From: PALSA-505 sp036267135
GTDB lineage: Bacteria; Actinomycetota; Actinomycetes; Streptosporangiales; Streptosporangiaceae
Length of the DNA stretch: 64,000 nucleotides
Direction of reading: 5' to 3'
NCBI GenBank assembly: GCA_036267135.1
Contig: DATAWQ010000019.1
Coordinates: 86,308-150,307 of the forward strand
Of the stretch, positions 15,124-23,779 are shown in pieces. Below the pieces are notes generated by a model that made no database searches, was not told where the DNA came from, and worked only from the letters and a program-made list of their open reading frames with translations. Numbering within the stretch: the first letter of the stretch is position 1; the number at the start of each line of letters is the position of its first letter. The position numbers were made by a program, and so were the translations under genes.

Positions 15124-16272
15124 GTGGCAGACCGGAGCATGGACCGTAGCGCGGCGGCGGACGCCGCCTTCGGTGCGTCCCTGTACAAGCTGCTCGCGGC
15201 CGACGGGGGCAACCTGGCCTTCTCCCCCGCCAGCATCGCGGCGGCGCTGCGGATGGCGTTGTGCGGCGCGCACGGCGAGACCGCGGGCGAACTGGCCGCG
15301 GCCCTGCACCTGGACAACGCCCAGGACGCCGCCGAAGGGCTGCGGCTGCTGTCGGCCGGGCTGGCCGAGATACCCACCGACGGCGTGGTCTTCCGCGCGC
15401 CCAACACGATGTGGGTGCAGTCCGGCCTGCCCCTGCTCCCCCGGTTCACCGCCACGCTGCGGGAGGCGGCCGCGGTCAGCGTGCGGGACGCCGACTTCCG
15501 CCGCGCCCCCGGGCAGGCCCGGCAGGAGATCAACGACCTGGTCGCCAAGCAGACCGAAAACAAGATCACCAACCTGCTCGGCCCGCACACGGTCGGCGCG
15601 GACACCAAGCTGGTGCTGGTCAACGCGATCTACCTGAACGCCGCCTGGGTCCACCGGTTCCCCGAGCGGGCCACCCGGGACGAGCCGTTCTACCCCGGCG
15701 GGCCAGGGACCGGCACCCCGGTCACGGCCAGAATGATGCGGCTCACCGAGAACCTGAAGTACCTGCGCGGCGACGGTTACCAAGCGGTGCTGCTGCCCTA
15801 CCGGGGCGCACGGCTGGTCATGACCGTCGTGCTGCCCGACGGCCCGCTCGCCGCCCTGCCGCCCGGGCTCAGCGGCGAACTGGACCGTGTCACCGGGCGG
15901 GCCCGCCGGCACCGGGTGAACCTGGCCCTGCCCAGGTTCCGGCAGCGGGCCGAGTTCAACCTGGCGGATGTGCTGGCGCGGCTCAGCGTCAAGCAAGCCT
16001 TCTCCGCGGGCGGCGCGGACTTCAGCGGCGTCACCACCGCGGAGCGGCTGTTCATCGGCGCGGTCGTGCACAAGACCTTCATCGACGTGGCCGAGGAGGG
16101 CACCGAAGCGGCGGCGGCCACCGGGCTCACCATGCGACCGATGGCCGTCCCGCGGCCCCCGGCCGAGTCGGTCACGATGATCGTGGACCACCCGTTCCTG
16201 TTCGCCATCACCGACGCGTCCACCGGGCTGCCGCTGTTCCTCGGCCAGGTGACGAGGCCCGCGGCGGAGTAA
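15124..16272 (+). CDS. Serpin-family serine protease inhibitor
   Basis: This 382-residue protein has the length and order of a serpin: NLAFSPASIAAALRMALCGA near the N-terminus, TNKIxxLL-like KQTENKITNLLG, VNAIYLNAAW, then the hinge and C-terminal VDHPFLFAITD and GLPLFLGQV. The hinge EEGTEAAAATG matches the inhibitory consensus. Counting from it places P2-P1-P1' at Pro339-Met340-Ala341, close to the Pro-Met-Ser of alpha-1-antitrypsin, which points to elastase- or subtilisin-like targets. No signal peptide is visible, so it may protect the cytoplasm. The start is a GTG at 15124 behind GGAGGG. Confidence 0.93.
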   Translation: MADRSMDRSAAADAAFGASLYKLLAADGGNLAFSPASIAAALRMALCGAHGETAGELAAALHLDNAQDAAEGLRLLSAGLAEIPTDGVVFRAPNTMWVQSGLPLLPRFTATLREAAAVSVRDADFRRAPGQARQEINDLVAKQTENKITNLLGPHTVGADTKLVLVNAIYLNAAWVHRFPERATRDEPFYPGGPGTGTPVTARMMRLTENLKYLRGDGYQAVLLPYRGARLVMTVVLPDGPLAALPPGLSGELDRVTGRARRHRVNLALPRFRQRAEFNLADVLARLSVKQAFSAGGADFSGVTTAERLFIGAVVHKTFIDVAEEGTEAAAATGLTMRPMAVPRPPAESVTMIVDHPFLFAITDASTGLPLFLGQVTRPAAE

Positions 16273-16284
16273 GCGGCGGGTCCG

Positions 16285-17691
16285 TCAGCGGCGCGGGGAC
16301 GAGCGGCGCTCGCGCAGCCGGACGGACACCCGGATGGGGGAACCTTCGAAGCCGAACTCCTCGCGCAGGCGCCGCTCGATGAACCTGCGGTAGGACGCCT
16401 CGAGGAAGCCGGTGGTGAACAGCACGAAGTGCGGCGGCGCGGCGGCGGCCTGGGTGGCGAACAGGATCTTCGGCTGCTTGCCGCCACGGACCGGCGGCGG
16501 GGTGGCCGCGACCAGCCCGTTCAGCCAGGTGTTCAGCCGCCCCGTGGGCACCCTGGTCTCCCAGCCGTCCAGCGCTAGTTCTATGGCGGGCGCGAGCCGG
16601 TCGATGTGCCGTCCGGTCGTCGCCGACACGTTCACCCGGGTCGCCCACCTGGCCGTGTACAGCTGGCGGTCGAGCTCGCGGTCGAGGAACACGCGCCGGT
16701 CCTCGTCCACCAGGTCCCACTTGTTGCAGGCCAGCACCAGCGCGCGGCCGGCCTCGATGACCATGCCAACGATCCGGAGGTCCTGCTCGGTAAGCGGCTC
16801 GCTGGCGTCCACCAGCACCACCGCGACCTCGGCCCGCTCCAGCGCGCCCGCGGTGCGCAGCGCCGCGTAGTAGTCGGCGCCCTGGTTCTCCCTGAACCGG
16901 CGCCTGATGCCGGCCGTGTCCACGAACCGCCAGGTCTTCCCGGCCAGATCGATCAGCTCGTCCACCGGGTCGCGGGTGGTGCCCGCGACCGAGTCCACCA
17001 GCGCCCTCGGCTGCCCGGCCAGCTTGTTCAGCAGGCTGGACTTCCCGACGTTGGGGCGCCCGATCAAGGCCACCCGACGCGGGCCTGTCTCGGTACTGAA
17101 CGGTGCCATAGGACCGTCGGGCAAAGCGTCGAGTACCACGTCGAGCAGGTCACCGCTGCCGCGCCCGTGCAGGGCGCTGACCGGATAAGGCTCGCCCAGG
17201 CCCAGCGACCACAGTGAGGCCGCGGCGGGCTCGCCGGGTGCGTCGTCCACCTTGTTAGCGGCCAGCACCACCGGCTTGCCGCTGCGGCGCAGCACGGACG
17301 CGACCGCCTCGTCCGCGTCGGTCGCGCCGACCACGGCGTCCACCACGAACAGCACCGCGTCGGCGGCGTCCACGGCCAGCCTGGCCTGCCAGGCGACCCG
17401 GGCGGCCAGCGCGCCGGTGCGCTCCACCGAAGGCTCCCAGCCGCCGGTGTCCACCAGGGTGAACGCGCGGCCCCGCCAGTTCGCGTCGTAGGCGACCCGG
17501 TCGCGGGTGACGCCAGGGACGTCCTCCACCACCGCCTGGCGGCTGCCGAGTACCCGGTTGACCAGGGTCGACTTGCCGACGTTAGGGCGGCCCACCACGG
17601 CCACGACCGGCGTGCGGGAGGTGTCCTCCGGAACGTCGGGCCCGGAGGACAGGTCGTCAATGTCTGATTCGAGGCTTCCTGGGTTCGGCAT
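16285..17691 (-). CDS. der: Ribosome-assembly GTPase Der (EngA)
   Basis: Der has two tandem GTPase domains and a KH-like C-terminal domain and acts in 50S subunit maturation. Both sets of motifs are intact: first domain GRPNVGKST, DTGGWE, NKVD; second domain GRPNVGKSS, DTAGIRRRF, NKWD. The C-terminal domain begins near NVSATTGRHIDRL. I place the start at the ATG at 17691, two nt after the cmk stop, giving 468 residues; a longer in-frame start at 17727 would overlap cmk. The cmk-der order is standard in actinobacteria. Confidence 0.95.
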   Translation of the reverse strand: MPNPGSLESDIDDLSSGPDVPEDTSRTPVVAVVGRPNVGKSTLVNRVLGSRQAVVEDVPGVTRDRVAYDANWRGRAFTLVDTGGWEPSVERTGALAARVAWQARLAVDAADAVLFVVDAVVGATDADEAVASVLRRSGKPVVLAANKVDDAPGEPAAASLWSLGLGEPYPVSALHGRGSGDLLDVVLDALPDGPMAPFSTETGPRRVALIGRPNVGKSSLLNKLAGQPRALVDSVAGTTRDPVDELIDLAGKTWRFVDTAGIRRRFRENQGADYYAALRTAGALERAEVAVVLVDASEPLTEQDLRIVGMVIEAGRALVLACNKWDLVDEDRRVFLDRELDRQLYTARWATRVNVSATTGRHIDRLAPAIELALDGWETRVPTGRLNTWLNGLVAATPPPVRGGKQPKILFATQAAAAPPHFVLFTTGFLEASYRRFIERRLREEFGFEGSPIRVSVRLRERRSSPRR

Positions 17692-17693
17692 CG

Positions 17694-18392
17694 TCAGGCC
17701 ATCCAAGCCGGGCCGGCCGACGGCCACCTGGACTGGGCCAGGGCGACGATCTCGGCGATTACCTCGGCCACGCCGAGCTGGGTGGAGTCGATCGGCACCG
17801 CGTCGACGGCCCGCTCGCTCTGGGCGGCGTCAAGCCGGTCCCTGCGGGCCTGCTCGGCCTGGGTCAGCTCGACCGTGACGGCCGGGTCGGCGGTCAGGTC
17901 GGCGGCGCGGCGGCGGGCCCGGGCGGTCTCGCTCGCGGTGAGGAAGACCTTGACCACCGCGTCCGGGGCGACCACCGTGCCGATGTCGCGTCCCTCGGCG
18001 ACGATGCCGCCGGCCTCCGCGCAGGCCTTGGCGATGATTTCCCGCTGCCGGGCGATCAGGTGGGTGCGCACCTCGGGCACCACCGCGACTACGCTCACCG
18101 CGTTGGACACCGCGCGCTCCCTGATCGGGCCGGACACGTCGATGCCGTCCACGGTGGTGTACGGGCCGTCGGGGTCGGTGCCCACCTCGATGGCCGGCTT
18201 GGTGGCGCTGGCGGCGACCAGGGCCGGGGAGGTCACGTCCACCTGGTGCGTGAGCAGCCACCAGGTCAGCGCCCGGTACATGGCGCCCGTGTCCAGATAA
18301 CGCACGCCGAGGGCACGAGCGGCCCCCCGGGCGGCGCTGGATTTGCCGGAACCGGAGGGTCCGTCTACCGCGATGACAAGGCAATCGGCCAC
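17694..18392 (-). CDS. cmk: Cytidylate kinase
   Basis: This enzyme phosphorylates CMP/dCMP with ATP. The 232-residue protein has the P-loop GPSGSGKSSAARG at residues 10-22, the substrate-domain segment YLDTGAMYRALTWWLL, and the catalytic EGRDIGTVVAPDA. The C-terminal RRAADL and ERAVDAVPIDSTQLGV are typical. It lies between tyrA (56 nt upstream) and der (2 nt downstream) on the same strand, in a probable operon. Confidence 0.95.
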   Translation of the reverse strand: MADCLVIAVDGPSGSGKSSAARGAARALGVRYLDTGAMYRALTWWLLTHQVDVTSPALVAASATKPAIEVGTDPDGPYTTVDGIDVSGPIRERAVSNAVSVVAVVPEVRTHLIARQREIIAKACAEAGGIVAEGRDIGTVVAPDAVVKVFLTASETARARRRAADLTADPAVTVELTQAEQARRDRLDAAQSERAVDAVPIDSTQLGVAEVIAEIVALAQSRWPSAGPAWMA

Positions 18393-18448
18393 CCTGCGAT
18401 GTTACCGGCGGGCGAACGGCGTTCTGTCCGTCCACCGCTGCCGGCTCG

Positions 18449-19645
18449 CTAGCTGACGCGCGGCACGAGCGTGGCCACCCAGCCGCGGGTGGCCAGGGCC
18501 GTGGCGAGCGACGACGCGGAGTCCGGCCGGACGGCGAGTTCGGCCACACCGACGGGCAGGCCGGGCGAGTGCTCGATGCGGATGTCCTCGATGTTGATGC
18601 GCGCGTCCTCGGTGGCCGCGAACAGCCGGGAGAGCTCTCCGGGACGGTCGGGGATGACCACCTGGACGATCGCGTACTCGGTGGCGGGCCCGGCGTGCTT
18701 GCCCGGGATACGGGCGACCCCGGCGGCCCCGGTTTCGAGCAGCCCGGTCAGTACTGAATGGGCGCCTTCGGCACCGGGGGTGGGACGGGCGGCGGCGGCG
18801 GCCGCCTCGAGGTCGGCGGCCACGGCGCGCAGGTCGTCGGCGACGGCGGTGAGCACGTCGGCGACCCCGGCCGCGTTCGCGGTCAGGATCTGGGTCCACA
18901 GGGCCGGGTCACCGGCCGCGATCCTGGTCACGTCGCGCAGGCCCTGGCCCACCAGGCCGAGCGCGCCCTGCGGCGCACCGGCCAGCCGGGCGGCCATGGC
19001 CGAGGCCACCAGGTGCGGGGCGTGCGAGACCAGCGCGACCCAGCCGTCGTGCTCGGCCACCCCGGCGGTGACCGGCTCGGCCCCGCAGGCCGTGACCAGG
19101 GCCGTGACGGCGGCCAGAGCCGGGCCGGCGGTCTCCGGCAGCGGGCACAGTGCCCAGGGGCGGCCGAGGAACAGGTCGGCGCGGGCGGCCACCGGGCCGC
19201 CGCGCTCCCGCCCGGCCAGCGGATGGCTGGGCACGTAGCTGGCTAGGTCGCAGCCGAGGTCGCGCACCGCGGCCACCGGCCGGGCCTTGACGCTGGCCAC
19301 GTCGGTATAGCAGCGGGCCAGGCCGGATTTCTGGGCCGCGGCCAGCGCCGGCGCCACCACATCGGGCGGCACGGCCAGCACGGCCAGATCGGCCTCTTCC
19401 CACAGCGGAGGCGCCACGGTCACGGACGTGGTCAGGGTGGGGAGCAGATCGCCTGCGCCCAGGGTCGCGGCGAGGGCGGCGGCCTGATGGTCGCGGTCGG
19501 CGAGCCACACGCGGATGCCACGTTCACGCAGAGCCAGGCCGACCGACGTGCCGATCAGGCCGGCGCCGACGATGACGACGCCGCGCGGGAAGGGCGGGCC
19601 GTCCTGGCCTGATGGGGGGACGGGTGCGCCCGGGCCGGTGGTCAC
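18449..19645 (-). CDS. tyrA: Prephenate dehydrogenase with C-terminal ACT domain
   Basis: TyrA oxidises prephenate to 4-hydroxyphenylpyruvate in tyrosine synthesis. The Rossmann motif GVVIVGAGLIGTSVGLALRE starts near residue 22. The catalytic core shows YVPSHPLAGRERGG (substrate-binding His) and VSHAPHLVASAMA. From about residue 320 an ACT-like domain follows (VVIPDRPGELSRLFAATEDA, then INIEDIRIEHSPG), which suggests feedback control by an amino acid. The 398-residue length fits dehydrogenase plus ACT. The neighbouring aroH makes its substrate, so the pair encodes two consecutive steps. Confidence 0.93.
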   Translation of the reverse strand: MTTGPGAPVPPSGQDGPPFPRGVVIVGAGLIGTSVGLALRERGIRVWLADRDHQAAALAATLGAGDLLPTLTTSVTVAPPLWEEADLAVLAVPPDVVAPALAAAQKSGLARCYTDVASVKARPVAAVRDLGCDLASYVPSHPLAGRERGGPVAARADLFLGRPWALCPLPETAGPALAAVTALVTACGAEPVTAGVAEHDGWVALVSHAPHLVASAMAARLAGAPQGALGLVGQGLRDVTRIAAGDPALWTQILTANAAGVADVLTAVADDLRAVAADLEAAAAAARPTPGAEGAHSVLTGLLETGAAGVARIPGKHAGPATEYAIVQVVIPDRPGELSRLFAATEDARINIEDIRIEHSPGLPVGVAELAVRPDSASSLATALATRGWVATLVPRVS

Positions 19646-19682
19646 GACGCGGTTCGGGTGCGGCGAAGAACCCGGGCGGGGG

Positions 19683-20045
19683 TCACTGGGCGATGTCCAG
19701 CCTCAGGGCCTGAGCGCCGCGGAGGTAGACGTGCCTGATCTCCGCCCGCGGCTTCGGCGTTTCCACCTGCATCATGAGGCGGACCACGCGCGGCATGGCG
19801 TCCGGCCTGTCGATCTCCACCGCGCACAGCAGCGGCACGTCGTCGAAGCCGGTCTTGCGCGCACCCAGGGCGGGGAACTCAGCGGTCAGGTCGGGTGTGG
19901 CGGTGAACAGGACGCTGATCACGTCGTCGGTGACCAGATCGTTGCGGGACATCACCTCGGCGACGAGCTCAGCGGTCGCCTCGAGGATGGCATCCCGCTC
20001 GTTCGCGTCCACCTGGGTGGCCCCGCGGATGGCCCTGACCGGCAC
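19683..20045 (-). CDS. aroH: AroH-class chorismate mutase
   Basis: This enzyme rearranges chorismate to prephenate. From the GTG at 20045 (GAGGAGGG 6 nt upstream) the protein is 120 residues, exactly the AroH size. Motifs are VRAIRGATQV at the N-terminus, DDVISVLFTATPDL, GFDDVPLLCAVE and the C-terminal HVYLRGAQALRLD; the Arg in VYLRGA is the catalytic-site arginine of the family. It lies 37 nt upstream of tyrA, so chorismate goes to 4-hydroxyphenylpyruvate within one operon. This trimeric class is structurally distinct from the helical AroQ class. Confidence 0.93.
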   Translation of the reverse strand: MPVRAIRGATQVDANERDAILEATAELVAEVMSRNDLVTDDVISVLFTATPDLTAEFPALGARKTGFDDVPLLCAVEIDRPDAMPRVVRLMMQVETPKPRAEIRHVYLRGAQALRLDIAQ

Positions 20046-20113
20046 GAATATCCCTCCTCGGGCGGTATCCCCCGGAGTGGCCGTTCCCCCGGTGGGGAGC
20101 GCCTGTGGCAAGG

Positions 20114-20908
20114 CTACAGACCTACCGCGGCGTACAACTCCCCTATTTCGGCGGTGGTCAGCGCGCGGGTGGTGCCGGGCGCCAGCCGGCCCAGCTTGAT
20201 CGGGCCGAGCTGGGTGCGGACCAGCTTGGTGACCGGGTGCCCCACCTCGGCCAGCATGCGCCGGACGATGTGCTTGCGGCCCTCGTGCAGGGTGATCTCC
20301 ACGAGCGCGCGGGATCCGGACCTGTCCACCACCTTGAAGGCGTCCGCGCGGGCCAGTCCGTCCTCGAGCGTGACGCCGGCGGCCAGCCGCTTGCCCAGGT
20401 TCCCGGGCACCGACCCGGTCACCTCGGCCAGGTAGGTCTTGAGCACACCGTAGGAAGGGTGCGCGAGCCGGTGGGCCAGCTCGCCGTCGTTGGTGAGCAG
20501 GATCAGGCCCTCGGTGTCGTAGTCGAGCCTGCCCACATGGAACAGCCGCGCGGCGTCGGCGTCGGCGGGGAGCAGGTCGGCGATGGTCTGCCGGCCGCGG
20601 TCGTCCGACATCGCGGTCAGCACGCCGGTGGGCTTGTTCAGCGCCAGGTAGGCCAGACCGGGGCGGGACGGGATGCGTTTGCCGTCCACCTTGATCACCT
20701 GGCGCTCGGGATCCACCCTGGCCCCGAACCGGCGGACGACCTGGCCGTCCACCTCGACCCGGCCCTCACCGATCAGTTCCTCGCAGTGCCGCCGGCTGCC
20801 CACCCCGGCGGCGGCCAGCACCTTCTGCAGGCGGACGCCCTCGGGACCGTCCGGGTCGATCAGCGTGTCTCTTTCTTCGTCCTCATCCAGATTCATGGTC
20901 CTGCTCAT
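20114..20908 (-). CDS. RluB/RsuA-type 23S/16S rRNA pseudouridine synthase
   Basis: An S4 RNA-binding domain (VRLQKVLAAAGVGSRRHCEE, residues 25-70) precedes a pseudouridine synthase domain with LALNKPTGVL, the catalytic GRLDYDTEGLILLTNDGE (Asp129), and KTYLAEVTG. HEGRKHIVRRML is the RsuA/RluB/RluE signature. RluB modifies 23S rRNA, but the exact target in actinobacteria is not clear from sequence, so I leave out a symbol. The start at 20908 (or ATG at 20896) overlaps the scpB end, a linkage conserved across Gram-positive bacteria. Confidence 0.93.
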   Translation of the reverse strand: MSRTMNLDEDEERDTLIDPDGPEGVRLQKVLAAAGVGSRRHCEELIGEGRVEVDGQVVRRFGARVDPERQVIKVDGKRIPSRPGLAYLALNKPTGVLTAMSDDRGRQTIADLLPADADAARLFHVGRLDYDTEGLILLTNDGELAHRLAHPSYGVLKTYLAEVTGSVPGNLGKRLAAGVTLEDGLARADAFKVVDRSGSRALVEITLHEGRKHIVRRMLAEVGHPVTKLVRTQLGPIKLGRLAPGTTRALTTAEIGELYAAVGL

Positions 20909-21587
20909 CTTCGATGTCCTCGGGCAGGAACGGCGCGAGCTCGGGCAGCTCGTCCAGGCTGGCCAGGCCCAGCCGCTCCAGGAAGTGGCTTGTGGTCCGG
21001 TACAGGATGGCGCCGGTCTCCGGCTCGGTGGACTGCTCCTCGACCAGGCCGCGCAGGGTGAGCGTGCGGATCACGCCGTCGCAGTTCACGCCGCGGACGG
21101 CCGACACCCTGGCCCGGCTCACCGGCTGGCGGTAGGCCACCACGGCCAGCGCTTCGAGCGCGGCCTGGGTGAGCCGCACCTCCTGGCCGTCCCGCAGGAA
21201 CCGCTCGACCACGGGGGCGCATTCCTCGCGGGTGTACAGCCGCCAGCCGCCGGCCACCTCGCGCAGGTCGAAGCCGCGGCCCTGAGCGGTGTACTCGGCG
21301 GCCAGCGAGCGAAGCTCGGCCGCCACCTCGTGCCTGGGCCGTTCCAGCACCTGGGCGAGCAGCAGATCGGACACCGGCTCGTCCACCACCAGCAGGACCG
21401 CTTCCACGCAGGTCCGCAGGTCCGGCGAGAGCCGAGGCCCGGGGCTGCCGCTCTCGCCGGACAACTCGGCGTCAGTGGCCTGGCCGCCGGGCGCCGTGGC
21501 TGGGTCCACCGGCACGGTGCCGCCGGGGTCGCCCGGATCCGGGGCGGAGCCGTTAATTGTCAAATTCGCTTTCGCCTTCCTGCACAT
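20883..21587 (-). CDS. scpB: Segregation and condensation protein B
   Basis: ScpB is the winged-helix dimer of the SMC-ScpAB condensin complex. The core is typical: CVEAVLLVVDEPVSDLLLAQ, GWRLYTREECAPVVERFL, ALEALAVVAYRQPVSRARVS, VRGVNCDGVIRTLTLRGLVE and LYRTTSHFLERLGL. I use the ATG at 21587, inside scpA (35-nt overlap), giving 234 residues with a Gly/Pro-rich N-terminal extension; a TTG at about 21563 is an alternative. The smc gene itself is not in the window. The overlap points to coupled translation with scpA. Confidence 0.94.
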   Translation of the reverse strand: MCRKAKANLTINGSAPDPGDPGGTVPVDPATAPGGQATDAELSGESGSPGPRLSPDLRTCVEAVLLVVDEPVSDLLLAQVLERPRHEVAAELRSLAAEYTAQGRGFDLREVAGGWRLYTREECAPVVERFLRDGQEVRLTQAALEALAVVAYRQPVSRARVSAVRGVNCDGVIRTLTLRGLVEEQSTEPETGAILYRTTSHFLERLGLASLDELPELAPFLPEDIEDEQDHESG

Positions 21588-22407
21588 CGCCTGGCACGGG
21601 TACGGAATCGCTGGCGCCGATCCAGGTGATGTAGAGCTCGCCGAGCGCGGACACCTGCTCGAACGAGACGGAATCCTCGCCGTAGAGCTCGAGCAGGGCC
21701 AGGAACCGCGCCACCACCTCATAGACGCCCGCGGCGTCGGAGGTGAGGCCGCGGAAGGTGGCCCGGCCGAGCCGTCTGAGCTTACCCGCGATTATCTGGG
21801 CCTGCTCCCTGACGCTGGTGCGGGGGGCGTGGATGTGCTCGATGGACACGGTGGGGGGCGGCTTGGGCGCGAGCGTGATCGCGGCGATCCTGGCGAACTC
21901 GGCCGGGCCGAGGCCGAGCAGGACCTCGGGCAGCAGGCTGGCGAACCGGGGTTCCAGCGGCACCCGGCGTGGGAACCGGCGGGCGGCCGCGGCCATCCGG
22001 CCGGCGAACACGGCCGTCACCTGCTTGTAGGCGCGGTACTGCAGCAGCCGGGCGAACAGCAGGTCCCTAGCCTCCAGCAGGGCCAGGTCCTCTTCGTCCT
22101 CGACCTCACCGGCCGGGAGCAGCCTGGCCGCCTTAAGGTCGAGCAGGGTGGCGGCCACGACCAGGAAGTAGCTGGCCTGGTCCAGGTCCCAGCCGTCGGC
22201 GAGGGCCCGGATGTAGCCGATAAACTCGTCGGTGACCTGGGACAGGGCCACCTCGGTGATGTCCAGCTTGTGCTTGTAGATCAGCGCGAGCAGCAGGTCG
22301 AACGGGCCCTCGAACACGTCAAGATGGACTTGGAAGCCCGTCGATTCCCCGGCCGCGTCACCGGTCTGGCCCGTCGTCTCGTCGCCGGCCATGGTGTCAC
22401 CAGTCAC
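21553..22407 (-). CDS. scpA: Segregation and condensation protein A
   Basis: ScpA is the kleisin that bridges the SMC heads. The 284-residue protein has the N-terminal FQVHLDVFEGPFDLLLALIY, the middle DQASYFLVVAATLLDLKAAR, and a C-terminal winged helix (ARFLALLELYGEDSVSFEQV). The start is a GTG at 22407 that overlaps the stop of the upstream small gene as GTGA. The stop lies inside scpB. It is one of a chain of overlapping genes from parA to the pseudouridine synthase. Confidence 0.95.
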   Translation of the reverse strand: MTGDTMAGDETTGQTGDAAGESTGFQVHLDVFEGPFDLLLALIYKHKLDITEVALSQVTDEFIGYIRALADGWDLDQASYFLVVAATLLDLKAARLLPAGEVEDEEDLALLEARDLLFARLLQYRAYKQVTAVFAGRMAAAARRFPRRVPLEPRFASLLPEVLLGLGPAEFARIAAITLAPKPPPTVSIEHIHAPRTSVREQAQIIAGKLRRLGRATFRGLTSDAAGVYEVVARFLALLELYGEDSVSFEQVSALGELYITWIGASDSVPVPGDVQEGESEFDN

Positions 22408-22754
22408 GTCTCGGCGTTCCCATCCCCCCGTTGCAGATCACGCTGCTGCAGAGCCCCCTCGTGCAGATCACGCTGTTGCAGGCGTGTCGCCAGCACGCTT
22501 TCCTCGCCGTGGGCGTCCAGGTCGGCGAGCAGGATGGCGATCGCCTCCCGGACCAGACGGCCGCGGTCAACCGAAACCCCGACCCCGCGCAGCCTGAGCC
22601 TGGCGTGTTCCAGGTCGAGCAGTTCCTCGGCGGACAAGTACACGGTGATCTTCTGGGTGTGGCCTTCCCGGCCGGTGGCTTGCCGCCGTTGGTCCGGGAG
22701 GATCAGCCCGTCCGAAACGGGGCGCAGCAGTTCGGCGATGCCAGGTATTCTCAC
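22404..22754 (-). CDS. Conserved small protein between parA and scpA, possible ribbon-helix-helix
   Basis: From the GTG at 22754, which overlaps the parA stop as GTGA, the protein is 116 residues. Its own stop overlaps the scpA start as GTGA. The middle reads KITVYLSAEELLDLEHARLR then DRGRLVREAIAILLADLD, a strand followed by two helices, the pattern of ribbon-helix-helix DNA-binding proteins; the tail is Gln/Arg-rich. I recall an uncharacterised gene in the same place in Streptomyces. Coupling to both parA and scpA suggests a part in chromosome segregation, perhaps as a DNA-binding partner of this ParA. That function is inference. Confidence 0.85.
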   Translation of the reverse strand: MRIPGIAELLRPVSDGLILPDQRRQATGREGHTQKITVYLSAEELLDLEHARLRLRGVGVSVDRGRLVREAIAILLADLDAHGEESVLATRLQQRDLHEGALQQRDLQRGDGNAET

Positions 22755-23656
22755 CCGCCGGGGCCTGGACCCCCGATTTGAGCCAGCCGCCACCGCTCCA
22801 GCACCTCCTTGGCAAGCTCACGATACGAGCTTGCCCCCATGGATGAGGAGTCAAAACGGGTTATTGGCTCACCGGCCACCGTGGCGTCAGGGAAACGTAC
22901 GGTTCGGTTAATGACCGTATGGAACACCTTGTCACCGAACCCTTGCACAACGCTGCTGAGCACCTCGCGGGTGTGCAGGGTGCGCGAGTCGTACATGGTG
23001 GCCAGCAGGCCGTCCATCACCAGCTTGGGGTTCAGCCGGCGGGAGACCTTGTCGATGGTTTCCATCAGCAGGGCCACGCCGCGCATGGCGAAGTATTCGC
23101 ATTCCAGCGGCACGAGCACGCCGTCCGCGCAGGCGAGCGCGTTGACGGTGAGCAGGCCGAGGGATGGCTGGCAGTCGATCAGCACGACGTCGTAGTCGGG
23201 CAGCACGGACTCGAGCTGACCGCCGAGCACGTACTCCCGGCCCACCTCGTGCACGAGCTGGACCTCGGCGCCGGCCAGGTCGATGTTGCTGGGCAGCAGG
23301 TCCATGCCGTCGACGTTGGTCTTGATCAGCACGTCGTGGGCGGTGACGCCGCGGTCCATGAGCAGGTTGTAGACCGAACTCTCCAGCTCGTGCGGCTGAA
23401 TACCGAGACCGACGGACAGCGCCCCCTGCGGGTCGAAGTCGACCAGCAGTACCCGGCGGCCGCACTCGGCCAGCGCGGCGCCCAGGTTGATGGTGGTCGT
23501 GGTCTTGCCGACCCCGCCCTTCTGGTTGCAGACCGCGGCCACGCGGGCCGGACCGTGGCTGTGCAGAACCTCGGGTTCGGGGAAGTCGGGTACCGGACGA
23601 CCGGTGGGGCCGAACCGCACCTGCGCCTGAAGATTATTTATCCGGGATGTTGCCAC
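22751..23656 (-). CDS. parA: ParA-family chromosome-partitioning ATPase (second, scp-linked type)
   Basis: This 301-residue protein has the deviant Walker A CNQKGGVGKTTTTINLGAAL near residue 43, Walker A' VLLVDFDPQGALSVGLG, and Walker B DYDVVLIDCQPSLGLLTV. No parB gene or parS-like GTTTCACGTGAAAC site lies nearby, so this is the scpAB-linked ParA paralogue rather than the oriC parAB system. Its end overlaps the next gene as GTGA. It probably supports DNA or cargo positioning together with the scp genes. Confidence 0.93.
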   Translation of the reverse strand: MATSRINNLQAQVRFGPTGRPVPDFPEPEVLHSHGPARVAAVCNQKGGVGKTTTTINLGAALAECGRRVLLVDFDPQGALSVGLGIQPHELESSVYNLLMDRGVTAHDVLIKTNVDGMDLLPSNIDLAGAEVQLVHEVGREYVLGGQLESVLPDYDVVLIDCQPSLGLLTVNALACADGVLVPLECEYFAMRGVALLMETIDKVSRRLNPKLVMDGLLATMYDSRTLHTREVLSSVVQGFGDKVFHTVINRTVRFPDATVAGEPITRFDSSSMGASSYRELAKEVLERWRLAQIGGPGPGG

Positions 23657-23779
23657 CTGTTGCTGAACCTCCCGAGCGGCTGCAGAAACCCTCCGCTGAA
23701 ACCCGGACTCTAGGCCCTGGGTCCGGCCGGAGCAAGCCGACTCACCGGTGGGCCAGGCGACTTAACGTAGGACTCCGGC

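Noticed and set aside
23657..23779. parS or dif site between parA and xerD
   Set aside because: No sequence close to GTTTCACGTGAAAC or an actinobacterial dif is present in the gap.
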